Positions 36,123-50,600 are shown, numbered from the stretch's first letter. The stretch is DNA of 64,000 nt from Crotophaga sulcirostris (GCA_013397455.1 VYZB01000340.1:680685-744684); one strand, 5' to 3'. The notes: generated by a model not told the origin, from the letters alone. Numbers and translations are program-made.

Positions 36123-36155
36123 AGTCACAGTGTACACTCTGTGGGGAGCCTGAAG
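36123..36155 (+). other. candidate 33-nt micro-exon
   Basis: The acceptor TTTATCTCTCTTTCTTTGCAG ends at 36122: an almost pure polypyrimidine tract with TGC next to the AG. The donor AAG|GTGAGT begins at 36156 and matches the U1 consensus at every core position. The 33 nt between them keep the reading frame. Two of three frames are open: SHSVHSVGSLK in the first, and SQCTLCGEPE (with a CxxC) in the third; the second has TGA. Both ends being near-ideal and the length divisible by three are features of regulated neural-type micro-exons, where a TGC by the acceptor is also common. I cannot assign a host gene. With 64 kb of sequence a chance pair is possible, so support is limited. Confidence 0.4.
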
Positions 36156-39100
36156 GTGAGTGTGTTTCCCTGTTAATATTTTTCAAAGCAGCTAGAGGTG
36201 AACAATTAACTCAAATGATACACGTGTACAATAGATTGGAAATGGTATCCAAATAATGAGAACCAATGAAACGTATTCTTCCCTGTGTTAGAAACCAAAA
36301 CTGAATTGAATTAAGCAGAGTAAAGAATAGTACCTGCTCTAGGCAGTAAATATCTTAAAGGAAAAATATTCCATTAGAGCAAAAGTTGAAATATTTACTT
36401 CTCATTCTTTTGTGTTAATTTGGGGTAAGAGAGATTGTGAAGAGGCATTTAAGAACATCACTTTGAGGATGGAAAACTAAGAGATTGAACATAAAAGGGG
36501 AATGAGAAAAAGCTTTTATATTTGATAGTGTATTTGCAGAGAACTGAGAAAGGCTAACACTATTTAGCAGGTGAAGTGTATAAATATTGCTTTTGAAACA
36601 AAGATAATTAAGCAATAACTGTTATGCAGTGCAAATACATGCCCATGTGAAGGTGTTTGGTGGTTTGTTTTGTTTGCTTTTTTCCAACTGACTAATTAAA
36701 TGCCAAGGTGAGACCCACAATTTACCTAAATTAATGCTGAACTAATGAGATGATGATATTTAAAGCAGGCCATTATTGAGGAAAATCTATCTTATTTATT
36801 TATTAACATTGGTGCTGTTACAAAGAAAATGTCAAAAAGCTGACCTTAGATTCAAATCAACCATCTGGAGGCTTTCGAAGAAACATAGTCCAAAATAGCA
36901 AATATAAATGCAGGAGAAAAGTATATTAATTAAAAAATAAATGTATGGGTTCTAGGCTGGTCCTAAAGATGTTCAGCTTTATATCTTACATTGTTTCTGA
37001 AAAACGATTGAAACTTTTAGTGTTTTATAAATTTATAAGAGGTGAAGCTTGGAAGTTAAAGGCTTTGAGACCTTGTAACTAGTGAAATAACTCAGTAAAT
37101 TAAATATTGTCTGTTTCTCTGTTATCTACTAACAAATAATTACTTTAGAGGGTTTTTGGACTTTGAATTTCTTTAATAAACAGTCAATTCTTGATTTGTT
37201 CTTTTTTTTGTCCTTTATTTGATAAGTTTCTAATAGGACAGATACACATAGGAAAAGGAGAAATAAGGGAGGTGTGTGTTTGCCTTTCATGAGATATTCC
37301 TTTCATGATAAGGTTGTCCAACTTAAGTTATGCATTTTATTAGTTCTGTTTTATTACATGTTATACCTGGTTTATAATAATAATTCTCCTCACTTTTCAT
37401 TTCTGCTCTTTCTTACCTATTCAACTTTGCACATTTTAATAAATGTACATGGTCTTTGTAAAAAGGGAATTAAAAAAAATCAGTAAAGTTTTTTTTAACA
37501 TTTACATTACCAAAAACCCACAATCAAACAACAATTATTTGTATTGCTGTAGGAGCAGTCCTCAAGAACATAGCACTCAGTTTTTAACTGAGTAGAAAGT
37601 AATTCTCCTGACTGTTAATATCTCATGGATCACCATACTCTCCCCTCAAATACAGTATTACTGGAGGGCTAATTATTAATTCTCTGCCGCAATTTTAAAA
37701 TACTGACAACTAACGTCAGCGCGGATTAGTGACAAGACTTGAGATCTTACTTTTTTCCCTTGCCCAATTAGCGCAATTTCTGATGTAATACTGAACATTC
37801 GCAGAAGTTTTACATGTGATCTTGTGATGAAACAGTTGCATGATAGGTATGACTTCAGTTTTTAGAAGGCCATTCTGGAAGAAACTTCATATTTTTGTAT
37901 AAATCAAAAAGAAAATCCAATTCAAACCATAAAATATATAGCTTTCATCTAGAACATTCTATGAATTTTATATATTTTCATAGTAAATTAATTGAATTAC
38001 TTAGAAAACTAGACAAAAACTAAAAAAAAAAATACTTTTCCCAATGTTTTAATTGGAATTTCTGACTTTTCTTTGTAGTCTTCTTCAGAAATTTGAGATA
38101 CTCTGTGGCTTTTTTCCTCTTTCTTTTCAGAAAATCTCAAAGTTCACTAAGTACATTAATGTACTTCTGTATATTAAGATGAATTTGCAAAATTGTATGA
38201 CAGAGACACCATGGTGTAGGCCTCCTGTATTAATTTCCAAAGTGGTAAGCGGAGGCTTGTTCATGAAATAGGGAGATTTTTCCACATCTACTCACTTGGG
38301 AGAGAGAAGGACAAGGCTTCATGGGTTACCACTTCTGAGTTCCTCTGAAGTTGTTTATGACATTTATTGATAAACCTCTAGGCAGCAAGTGAGTTTCTGA
38401 ACAACATCTTCTACCTTTTATAAAAAAGGTGGCAGAGCATAAGTGTATTACAAACCACAACTTCTGATTGTCAGATTGGTCAGTAGCACTGTTCTCGTAG
38501 TGGTTCATCCTTTGTCTAACCATCACTCCCCTTCCAAAACCAGCAGTTCACCAGTGTACCCAAGTGTAATAGGAAATTATTATGTGAAGCAGAACTCTGT
38601 GCTAGGGCCACATTGCAGAGTTTTTAGCTGTTAGTGCTGCACTTCAAGAAGAAAGTGCATTTGTCTGCACAGGTTGTACCACACCTGTGCCAACACTGTG
38701 GGTGAATGCTTTATAGAACAAAAAAATATCATATGTGGAAGGGAGGTAAGAATTATCAGAGTACAGATTTCACGTCACTGTTTTGCCTGTGGAATTTGTG
38801 CATCCATAGATAAATGTGTCACGTGTCCTCCTTTGCAGCCCATCCAAAGAGCACGAGTTGGACAACACTGAGGTCTTTGTTTGAGAATCAGTCTTTTGTA
38901 TGAGCTGCAAAGGCTTATGTGTTCTGTTTCAAAAGTCATGGACTTGCTCTGTGTTATTGACAAGCATGCCAGCTGCCATTTCTGTCAGCGTGAGATTTTG
39001 CAGAGCAGGAGGCCTATTTGATACTGAGAGGAAACTAAAGTTGCAGAAGAAAGAACTTGTGGTCTGAGAAATTCCATTAGTGTAGCAACTTGGAGGTGCT

Positions 39101-42100
39101 CGATCTTCTGGAAATGCAAGAACAGTAACGACATGTTTTCAGACAGATGACAGCGGTCACCTTTTGTGGAAGTGATCTGCATTTGTCATGGTAAACACTG
39201 TTGGGTTGGTTTTGGAGGTGGTTTTTTTCCCACCCAGATTTTAAGTGAGGATGGCACACTATAGACATGCATCTAGCTCCATCTTTAACAGCTAACATAC
39301 TCTGTTAGAAGGACTGGTGAAACCTTGAGAAGTTTCAGGAACACTTTACCCCTGTTAATCCTTAAGAAGATGTTTCTCTTCTAACTCCTGATAATTATCC
39401 ACAGAAGTTTTTGAAAGGACTATATTAACAAATATTATTTTCTGTATTAACAAGCAGCGAACAAATAAGTATGGTGGCAGCTAAGATTGCAGGATAGCAC
39501 TGTGTCTTCTCAAACCCTGTGCAAATAGAAGCTTTTCTTCTAGGCCTTTTTAATATCCTTCACTACTACATAACTGAATTGCCATTTCTATTCATGACTT
39601 TTGTCTCCATGTTTTATGATTATTCTGTTTCTTTACTTCCTAAAGATAAACGGGCAATGTTGAACTTGTGTGAAGATAGATACCTTTACACATTCTTTGA
39701 CAGCAAAAACTTTATCTGAAAACACAGATCTGGAAAATGTGGTGTTAAAAAGGAATACAACTGAATGGGGGTGTTTCTAGTGAAGACTGGGAAGAATTAA
39801 TGCAAGGTCTGACTCTGTCCAGCACTTCAGTCCGTCTCCCCTGTTTCATCAAAAAAAAAAATGGTAAAGATACAACTTGTTTCAGGATATTGTTTAGCCA
39901 CTAGAAGCCATAGATTACTGCATCCAGGTAAAGCATTGTATGCTCTGCTTCTCCTTAGAAACTTCCCTCTTAAAACTAGGGACGGCATGGAAAAATGCAT
40001 TTCCCAGTATCTGCTACTGCCTGTTATGGGGGACAAGAACACTGGGAGCACTGGCTTTTGATCTGACCTTCAGTTGATCGTCTTATGGGCTTGTTGAGTT
40101 CTTAAGAGTTTAAGATGAAAAACAGTGGCTATGTGTAGAATTTTGTTTGGATATGCATGGTAGAGAAAGCCCAGGTTAAGTTTGCTGTAGGTTTTAAGCT
40201 TTCTCTCCTGTTACTGTGATGCTGATAGCAATTCCTAATTTCTTTAGAGGTTTTCTATGATGAAAATAAGTTCTCTGTGTAGAAGCTTCTGATTCATTAG
40301 GAAAATGGTAGAATACGCTAAGCGATTATACAAAGACTATGGCATAGGTAGTAGGCAGTTCTACTTATTGTTTGTTTTGTTATCTGGTACCCCTTGGTCA
40401 TGCAGTCTACATACAGACTGTAGTATTCCTATCTAATTGTACTATAAATATTATATGGTAAATGTTCTTTCAGTTCCATGATATTTAGTAATCAAGTCTG
40501 GCTTGCCACGCATCCAATATATACCAATATATACAAAGGCTATCAGTAACAATACTTCTCTTCTTTGCTAGGTTCTACATTAATTTTAACATCATAGAAT
40601 GAAGACTCAGGTTTCATTATGAACACTTAAGTGAAACCTCTAGTTAAGATGATAGATAAAGAAAACAAGCAAAATATGCATATTGGTAAGGAATGAGATG
40701 GAGAGTACAATACAATACCTAAGAACACCACTTGTGCATACTCGCCTCCTCTAGCCTGAAGTAATGAGTTGGATCTTTGCTTACCACCATGAGCAGAAAG
40801 GAATATAGTGAAGAGTTTAGGAATCTGGAGATATACAGTGAACTGGCCAAAGCACACAAGGAGCAATCCCACATGAATGAATATTGAGATGGTTTGCTCT
40901 ATGTGATTTAACTCACAACAGAATACATCCACTGTGCTTTCCTAACATTGTAGCAAGTGATGTATCCCATTTTCCATGTGAGCATGGAAACCATGCATTC
41001 CAGTTTCATAATATATCCAGACCAGGTAAATACTCAAAAGCAGAACAAGTATAACAGAAAAGCAAATAGTCGTGGAACTGACTGCCACAATGTGACATCC
41101 GAGATTGACCTCAAATTCGATGAGCAGTGGATGTTTCGGGGAACAGTAAAAATGTTTTAATGGATTTGGGATAGAAGGAGATCAGGTTGTTATCAAAATA
41201 CGTTTTTAAACAAACAAAAACCAACCTTTCTTTTAATAGATAAAATAGATAGTATTGTTAAAATGTTTGTATTTGCTCATAAAATGCATAAAATAGTAAG
41301 TGGAATATGGGAATTATAAGAAATATAAATAAATAATTGATAAAGCAACAAAAAACTCTTACTTTCCTTGACAAACAAAGAGCTTTTTCAGACATGGTAG
41401 TATTAGTGGTGGATTTATTTCAGGTATTAACAGCTTTTGTGCACTCCGGTTATTAGGGTGTTGGGGTTTAAAGGGGGGAAATAAGTCTGTTAGGTTTTTT
41501 TATTTGTTTGGGGTTTTTTGTTGTTGTTAAAATAAAGAATCCAGATAGTAGGTAGTTCAGAAAAATACCTTAAACTTGGAAATGTGGAGATTGTACCAAC
41601 CTAAATATTTTAAAGCCTCTTTCTCATTGGGCTAATATGTTTGATTTTACTCATTAATATCTTTAGGATAACAATTTACATTATATTCACAGTATGCATT
41701 ATTCTTGACCTGTACTGAGTTGTACATAAATTGATGAGGTGTGTATCATGATTTTTAGCAAAGAGTTACAATGTGTTTATATTCAAAAAAATTGAAGAAC
41801 CTGGTGCTACTGTATTGTCACATTGCCTGCATTTGGGCAGACAGCAAAAGTTGTCTACACTATGCCTGCTAAAGATTTAATTAAAAAGAGAGCTCTCCGT
41901 GTCTAGTTATACTTGAAATATTTGAAGATTTAATTCTGAATTCTTCTACATTCTAGAATTTTTATTTTTATAGTTTGCAAAGTTATATAATGCATTAGTA
42001 AAATGAATAGTTTTGTCAATAACAAGGAATGAAGTTGCCTATTTTATTTAGTTGTGTTGAAATGAGAAATGGGATATTTAAAGGACTGAGACCTACGTAA

Positions 42101-42404
42101 GGTAAGTATGAGATGGTGGTCTCAATTTTGGTATGTTTCTTTTAAGTATCTTGTGGTAATTTAAGATAAAAGTCTTAAAAGAAAAACATTCTCAGGTGTA
42201 TTTTAACAAAATAAATTATTTTCCAGTAATTTAGAAAAAAAAAGTGTTTTCCAGGCCTTCACCTGTCATTTATATTTAGAATAAATTAAATGAATTGTTT
42301 AGCTGTTTCTGTTTCTCGTATATACAGGAAACAGCTATACTCAAAACTACATTGCTGTCCATGTTTTTTTTTTTATCTACTAATTCACTTTCCTGGATTG
42401 TGGA
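36156..42404. other. unique AT-rich noncoding sequence
   Basis: About 6.2 kb without a supported gene or recognisable transposable element; frames are at most 101 codons. Stretches near 36590-37100 and 41600-42100 have the even, homeodomain-word-rich texture often seen in conserved noncoding sequence (for example AATTAAGCAATAACTGTTATG-like at 36606 and ACTCATTAATATC at 41650), but this is only an impression. Confidence 0.4.
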
Positions 42405-42446
42405 AACAAAAACAAAAAACCCACCAAAAAAAACCCCAAACCCCAG
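42405..42446. repeat. A/C-rich low-complexity tract
   Basis: AAACAAAAACAAAAAACCCA then CCAAAAAAAACCCCAAACCC: a strand-asymmetric run of A and C with no T and no G. It mirrors the T/G tract near 12.8 kb in opposite orientation. Confidence 0.88.
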
Positions 42447-45400
42447 CGTAATTTAGTTGGACAAATAGGATGTCATTCCAAATGCAGGAGGTATTATTTG
42501 TATATTCATATTACAATGCTGTGATTAAAATACCCAAACCACTTAAGTTTGCATGTGACATTGGTGATGTGGGTATTTCCTCTGCTAACACTGAATGAAA
42601 TTACATGTTATTTAGTCCTATAGAGGTCAGGACTTCATTTGCTGGAGTAGGGACCAGTATAAGATCAGGGCAGCATAGAAGATACTGATATTTTAATTAA
42701 CCTTTGAATAGAAATATCTATGTGTATTTATATATATACACTTCTTATTTTCTGTTTTTCTTACTTTACTAACTGTTTAACACATTTTCGTATTGCATTG
42801 TGTACTGTTTTGATTGTCATTCATATACATCAGATTTGTTTGCTGTATGTTAATTTCTGCAGTAGCATGTTTCTCTAAAAGATATTATTTTAGAAGTATG
42901 TATCATAAATGTTCTCATTTATTTTATAGTGTGTATTGTCTGTGCTTTCCCTTGGCTTCTAATTTTCATAGTCTGCAGTGCTTAGGGTTTGTGTATTCAT
43001 CAAACCGTGATATTCATTTGTACATAGACAGAGCTGATCTCTTTCATTTGAGCAGTATTGCCTCCTGAACATTGCCTGCAGCTTCTAGCTTACATTATAT
43101 TTTAGAAAGATACTTCTGAGCCTTTGCAGGATAAGACACATGGTGGATTTCTACCAAAACGTATGGATATATATATATATTTAAAAGGAGGCACATTTCA
43201 ACATTAATCCCTTATTTAAGTTACTAAGGATTTGGCTGAGTAAAGTTGAAGTGGGAATCTGCATAGTTCTGCAATGTATAGCTTGGAGGTGGACAGTTTG
43301 CAAGCTGGATTTGACTTTCACCATATCACTCCTTGGATCTGTTCCTTAGTCCCAGGCTCAGGACATGCTCAGATGGCTGGTCTGGCCTCTGCAGACAACT
43401 GGTTTATAAGGAAAGCTAGGCCAGCCTTAGCTTGCAGCTCACAATCTAACATGAGCCTTGTGCTACAGGGGAACTGTCAATATCTTTGCCATCTTCTAGG
43501 AAAAGGTGAAGCTAATTCTTGATGTAAAGCTGAACACCAGTGAGATGCAAAATGCTGTGTAATCTCACGGGATCTTCTGTATGCAAGATTAAGTTACTGT
43601 TTCTCAATCAGCGTTTATACTTCTAGGTAGGGGGAAAGTCTTAAATCAGTTGTGGCAAGGTTTCAGAAGCATAGCTGTAACAGAAAGCAAAGAAAAACTT
43701 TCTTTCACACATTGTGACCTTCAAGGTTGCATTTTTCCAATCCATCTTTTGAAACCCATGCACAAATAAATTATATCATTATTATTGCATGCATGTACAC
43801 ATTTCATTCTGACTGAGTGGATCATGAATGATTTTTACTTAGTTTCTGTATCATCAGTCTGAAAAGGTTAAGAAACTGTGTTCTAGGAAAAGGAACTGTT
43901 TTCTGAAGCTAAAAATTGCATTAATTTAGAAGAAATTTCCATGTGGAAGGAACAATTACTTCTCCTGGAGTGTAGATTTGCATAAATCTTAGATAACTTC
44001 TGGCAACATTCACCTCAATGATGTATGAAAATTCTGAGCTCTTCCTTTGTGCAGAGTTACAACTGATATTAGTGGAAATATTATGTAGAAAAAGAGCAAG
44101 GATTTTCACAGCACAGAACTTCAAGCAGAATGATTGAGACTTCTGTAGCTGCTGATTATTTTCCATCAGTTTCCATCATAATTTTATTACTGGAATCATC
44201 ACACATCTTATTGAAGCCAAAATTTGTCTCTAATAATACGTGACAAAGAAATAGCTTTGAATATGTGGTTGGAAATACCCTTTTGGTATTTGCTGACTGA
44301 CTGTACATGAAAATAAACGATGGCAACAACTGTGTTAATAACAATTAGCTTGTGTAGCTCTTCAACCCTTGTCTCTGTAAAATATTTTTGCAAATGAATG
44401 TCTGTGTTCGCAAATCAGATTCCATTCTGAAAAGAAACTTCTTAAAGTGCTTCTCGACTAACATGAAATAGTTAACAGTGCTGAGATAATTGCATCTCAA
44501 CAGTCTTTGTGCTTTATCAAGAGAATCCAAAACTAGTGAAATAACCACATTTCTGATTATATTATTGCAAGTTATGGATTTCATGAACTGAAATAAGGCT
44601 CAAAGTTAATGTCATGAATGGTACCATGGAGATTTTTATTTTCACCTTTTCCTCAGTAATCTTCAGTTCATCATATTTATATAGAAGAAAATGAATTTCC
44701 TTATTGATGAAGAAAACATGAGGGTGTTTAATTTTTTCCCTTTGTTTTTCTTTGTTTATCTTGTATATAAACTACTTCAAAAATTTTGTGCCAGACGTGG
44801 TGATTTTCACTTTTCTGGCAGTGGTGAAGCATCTGATTAAGTGATTGTTAAACCACTTCAATATTTGCCTTGGATCACAGAAACAGCACAGAGGAGCTGG
44901 AGGATATTCCTGAAGCTAAGCCAAAATATTCTACTTTTTTTGTTCTGTGCTACCATGCTAGACACTTTAGGATCAAGAAAAGTACATGCAGTTCAAATGC
45001 TGGCCTTTTCTTCTGTTGACTATATCTAATTCTTGATACCATAAGGTTTATATGTATGTTATGTTTTGTAGCTAGCCAGCTGCTGAGAGTTTAAATCCAG
45101 TTCGGGAAAGTGTTTCTTGGAATTGTTTATTTCATGTTGTAAAAATGCTCATAGAAAAAAACATGTTATGACTGTCTCTGCCATGAGAAATTCTTTGGAG
45201 GCATCAATATATAATTCAGGAATTCTGCTTGGTACCAGATGTTCTCTGCCTGTAAAAGTTGGGTCTGAGTGTGCTCTGTTTTTAATGTGGGACTTGTTTA
45301 TACTCCATACTGAATGTCTTCATATTGATCTAAAACCTAAAAAAGATAACAGAAGAAATTCTTGCTTTAGACACAAGACTAATAATGGAGGGCTGCTAAT

Positions 45401-47606
45401 CTTCAACAACACTAGATTTAATTGGAGCACCCATAGACCAAGAGATACTGCCAAGGACAAACTCAGCTTTCAAGTCTGAATTCCAGATTTTTTGGTAAAT
45501 AAACAACAGATTCACTGACTGATGAAGCACTTCAGGTAGCAAAGGGGTCAAATTCCACTTAAAAAAGGAGAAGCCAGTGTTGAGGAATAGAAGTGGGGTT
45601 TTTTGTAGCGGAACTTGCACAAGAGCAAAATTGTGAAAACATAAAGAACAACTGAACTACAACCAAAGGATAGTCAAGAGCAGTAAGGAATGAAAGAAGG
45701 GAGATGTCTATCTGTGTCTTATTTTTATGACACAGTGTAAGCTGTTTTTCTTGTGCTGGATCATGACTTATGTCACCATTGGCTAAATTTGATGCATATG
45801 CGTTATCTTTAGAAATCTTATTTGTCTGTTAGCATTCAATGTCTTTAACTTTGAAAAGATGAACTCAGACTACCCATCACCTGAAAAGACACAGACACAT
45901 TTGTGATCCCCCAAAACATCATGATTGAGCCTCAAGTTCTGATTCTGTGAGGTGATAGTAGAGAGACTATGGAAGATTTAACACCCCCATTTCCCTTACT
46001 GAGGAAACCATACGCAGCAGCAGCAGCATCTAGCAGAAAAGATTAGCTGTGGATGTGATAGAAGATGTAAAAGGAGAGGGATCAAGACCCAACTTCGTCA
46101 CTGGAATTCTTGCTCTGCTCCATTGATGCAGTTCTTTCCAGCATCATAGCCTCCAAAGGATGGCGAGTTTAGCACCTGCAGTGAATTTGCTCCCATTTTA
46201 GCATTTTAATATGTCTCTGGAAAACGTTTGTACTCTCCTAAAGCACATAGTACCTTTCTGCTGTAATTACTTCACGGTAGCAACCTCAGGATTTGATGTA
46301 TCTGAGTAACTAGGCATCCCAAATGGAAATGATTGATTTGTTTGAAATGAGAAGGTTAAGGAAATTTTGCACTGTTTCTTCTACAAGACAGGTGAGATCA
46401 AAAACTTTGTGCCTGCATTTGTGCTCTGTTCCTGACATTACCTTTTAGAAAGATCAGACTCTGAATATGAAGACATATAAAGACTTGTGCAAGATCTTGC
46501 TTGCTTTATAATAAGTTTTAACTAGACATTGACAAATCAATCATTCCCACTCACAGGGGAAAAAAAAATGGGCAATTTGTTACTGTCTCCAAGAATGATG
46601 GAGATAATAGGCAGAAGAGTTGGAGGAGGATCCAAAGTGGAACACTGACAGAGGCAGAAATAAAATATAGCCCTAGCTGACTATGTAGTGGGCTACTCTC
46701 ACTGCTGTGTGATTGCAAGGTCAGTGTATCTTTTATTGTCAGAAAGTATTTTCTCCAGAAAAACATTCTGCCAGAGAATTAAGTGGTTCCAACTGAGAAT
46801 TAAAAAAACAGCAAATCAACATTTGGATGACTTTAAGGTTTAAAAGTTCTGGTACTGAACAGTGAAATTAAACAACCCAGTTTATTTCTGAAAGTTATGT
46901 AGGAATCCCAAATAAGGACATTTTTGTAGATTTGTAGCCTGGTTTAGTAACAAGGGTTCTTTCAGACTTTTTTTTTTGTTTTATGTAGTAAAAGGTCAGT
47001 GTCACATTTTAAGCTGTAACAAATTGACTGTGATCACTTCAGCATGCTCTACTATTCAATAAGCAGCAATGTGACCACATTAATAAAAGGTTCTGAGGCA
47101 GAGCCTAACACTTATAGCTAGTTTTAAATAACTAATGTGTACATTCTGATCAGGATGTTCATGCTTGTTTTATAGTGATTGGTTGGTTACTAAATTCTAA
47201 ATTTCAAATAACATCTAGTATGTTTTGGTTGAGTTCACAGAGTCCTGCTTAATAAGCTGTATGATCTAAAAACGGATCAAATAAATGTACAGTGAAACCA
47301 AAAGAAATTTATGAAGTGAAAGTGACACTGTTTAGCAGAAGCAACACTTCAATGTAATTTGAAGAAATGAATGATAATTGTTTTCACACTAAAATGTGGG
47401 AACACAGCAGGGCAATTCCAAACAGGATCTTCCTCTCTTACTGACTTAGAGATAAATGCATTGTAAATATTCACAGCTTTGATGTTCTATTCAACTCACC
47501 AATTCCTTATAGAGCGTTTTTCACTCTGTGGTAAACATGTCTCCTGTCTTATCCTGAATTTAGAGCCCTAAATCCCCACACCATTCTTCTTTCTGTTTCC
47601 TTGCAG
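42447..47606. other. unique noncoding sequence, (AT)7 at 43167-43180
   Basis: No gene is recognised. A 120-codon plus frame at 45117-45479 has no domain and overlaps a minus-strand frame. A short (AT)7 microsatellite lies at 43167-43180. CAGCAGCAGCAGCA occurs near 46016 but is too short to count as a triplet array. Confidence 0.45.
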
Positions 47607-47668
47607 CATAACATATCATACTCTATCTACTGTTATTGTGTGAACAGTGGAGGATTTTGTTTGGACAG
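47607..47668 (+). other. weak candidate exon, 62 nt
   Basis: A strong acceptor (TCTTCTTTCTGTTTCCTTGCAG-type tract ending at 47606) and an acceptable donor (ACAG|GTAATA at 47669) bound 62 nt. Only the first frame is open; it reads ...CYCVNSGGFCLD, which vaguely recalls the CxNGGxC spacing of EGF-like domains. The length is not a multiple of three, so inclusion would shift the frame unless partnered with exons of matching phase. The donor is mediocre and the EGF resemblance may be chance. Host gene unknown. Confidence 0.2.
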
Positions 47669-50600
47669 GTAATATATTGATTAATAAATGCTGCATAATT
47701 TACTGAAGAAGTAATTGCTCATACAGTGATAAGTTAAGCTTTGTAGCAGTACTGAACTTCTGACAAGCTACTTTCTGGCTGTAATTTCTGATGGAAAAGC
47801 ATTCAGGAGAAGTGACTATAGTTAATGCTGATTTTAAAGAATTGATCTGAAATTTTAGGTTGAGGTTCATTTTTAAAGAAAAGGTCAGACTTGTTGAAAA
47901 GAAAACTTCTCATGGAAGATGATGATAATGTGCTTATTAGTGTTTCATAAAGTAAATATACTCAGTAGTTGATTGACAAGCTTGCCTTCAGGTGGTGTGA
48001 GACACCCTTCAGTCCCTACTCCACTTAGTTCAGAAGAGGGACTCTGAAGGTGTGTCCCTTTTCCAGACGAATGCCCTGGTCTGGACTGTAGGCTAATGTA
48101 GAACAGGTCCTCAGTGGCCTGTGTAATCATTCTTTCTTTGAGACAGTGGATAATGGTGCAAGAGAAATAGATAAGTGTATTAACAAAAAATGGAAGCAAA
48201 ATGCATTCACCTCTAATAGTTTTGTTTATAAGGAATAAAAATGAAACAAAAAGTGCATGGAGGCAACAGCTCCACAGATTGAATTTGTTTAGGATTTTCT
48301 ATGATTTACATTTTTCCAGTTTAAGAGCTGTTAATGTGGATAGTCAGATCTAAAGCATGGCATCTTGGAACGTATCCCAACATGTTTGAGACATTTGTGA
48401 AAACATCCCATTTTGGGGAGATTGTGCCCTGTATTACTAGGTGTAAAGTCTCACTATTTACAAAGGCAATTTTACTGACTGTTACTTGGAACAATAAAAG
48501 GAGACGCTTACTGGGCTAGTTGCCAATAGGTTTCTGGATAAAGTTTATGTTGCTGATGTTAACGTGTCTGTTTTGGATTCTCTTTATTGACAGACAGCTT
48601 CCTTTTGAATGTGACACTGAATCCACTGTACACACTGAGGTGCTTGTGTTTACAGCCCTGGGTAAAGCAATGGGGCTACTGGTTCCTGGACAACTGCCGT
48701 GCTAACCTTGCCCTATCCTACATTTATCAACTCCTAAGGTTTAATTTCAAACTGAGTCTAAAACAAATGGCTTCCTACAATGACCGACTAATCCAAATCT
48801 GGATACTTGATATGTGATTTTCATGTTTTCACTGTATATGAGAAACAAAAAGACAAAATAATACTCTGTTCTTTGGCATGTTTTGTTTACCCTCAAGTCA
48901 ATTTTTGTCTCTTGCCGTTTTACTGCACCGAGTATTGAAACAGCCTTGATCCTCAAAACATAGCTGGATGTTCACATCAAGTAACAAAGGCAAGCTCAAG
49001 GGCTGCTGTCTGAGTGCAGATCAAAGTTTCACTGAGTGGGCTGGTTTTCAGTTGGTTTTTTTTATGAGAAAATAAAAGGTGCTAATGCAAAGACATGAAA
49101 TATGTGATTAAACATATAGCAGGAATTAAACATAATCCTGAACCATATAATCTCAGTTTCTTAGGTAAACTTGATATCCAAATTAATCCTGTCCTTAGGT
49201 GACTAAACTGACCTACAAATTATTTCCCTATTGTCCCTCTGTGCTTTCCTGTTTGTCTTATTTCTACCAAGTGGACTTCATAAAAATCTAAATCAAATAA
49301 TTCAGTGTTAGCACTTATGATTGTTTTGGTTACTATTTTTTTTCCAGGACTGTATGCTTAAGGAATAAGATAGCTGGGTGGATGGACATAGAGGAAACTT
49401 ACAAAAAGAGTAATAATAAATTGAGACCAATATATAGCTTGTATTTTTTGTACAGAAAAATATTAAATATTTTGAAAAGTCCTTCAAATAATTTCTACTT
49501 CCACTGCCTCTTTTCCCTAAATGTCCAGGAACTGCACTCACAACAACATCACAAGTGTCATACGCTGGTAACTATGATGCTTGACAGAATTGCCCTGCGG
49601 ATTCAATTACTTGGGGGTGTGTGTGATGATGAATGAAAACTGCCACAGCTCTCAGATGGTGTGCAACAGACTGGCAATTATTTGGCCAACTGTGGCATCC
49701 CTACTAAAGCTCTGGTGAGACTGGAGCCTTTCAGTCATTACAGAAGTCAGGCAAGTCGGAGCTTTGGCTGTTCCCATAGCACAGTAATGCTGTGAAGATG
49801 GCAAAAGCTCACTTGCAGAATTGCAGTTGCTATGCTCTGTGTCTGGAATGCATATAACCCCATGACAAATGTTTCAGTAGCTGAGGATGAGCAAACTACC
49901 TGTTGACACCTTTACTAGAAGGTGAAATAATCTATTCTTGGAGAAAATCCAGAACTGGCAAGATTATATATAAAAAAAAATAATTAAAAATCGAGGAAGG
50001 AAGTACCACAGGAGCAGCAAAAATATTGCTGATGCAGGATTTTATAGAAGCTAAGCTTGTGAGTTAGTCAAAGGATTATTATCACAAGACACTTGTACAT
50101 TCTACTGTTGACCTACTGGGTCATGAGGACAATGACAGCAGTCTTCCGCAGTATCTCAAGAGACATTCTGAAGTACATGGTTGTCAGGCCTCAGACCAAG
50201 AACAGCATATGCAATTTTACATATAAAATTCTACTATGAAATTGCTGGTTAGTGTCAACCAGCAACCTAAGAAAGGTTAATACATTATTTGTTTAGGCAT
50301 CACCTGGGCAACTGAGCACATGTTTTGCCTTAAGCGGTCAAGTTTAAATATTTCATAATATTTCATTAATAATCAGTTTAAGCCTGTGCTCACTTTTTTG
50401 TGGTTGTTGTTGTATTGGATTTATTTGTTTGACAGCTCTGGGGAAAAGAAAGGTTATTTGTTTCATAGATCAATAGGACTACCTCACCTATGATTGAATT
50501 CCAATTGAAAAGTATTGGCTAGGCTTGTAATTGCTAAGTCAGCCTTAATTATCAAGAATGTAAAACTGACAACTACAGTGAAGCACAGTGAAATGGGATG

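Noticed and set aside
42052..42101. Exon-like 50 nt between a fair acceptor and an excellent donor (AAG|GTAAGTATG)
   Set aside because: All three frames contain a stop and the acceptor tract is weak; at most a noncoding exon, likely chance.
45936..45951. TTCTGATTCTGTGAGG, like a CR1 terminal octamer pair
   Set aside because: No CR1 sequence precedes it; two octamer-like words alone are not enough.
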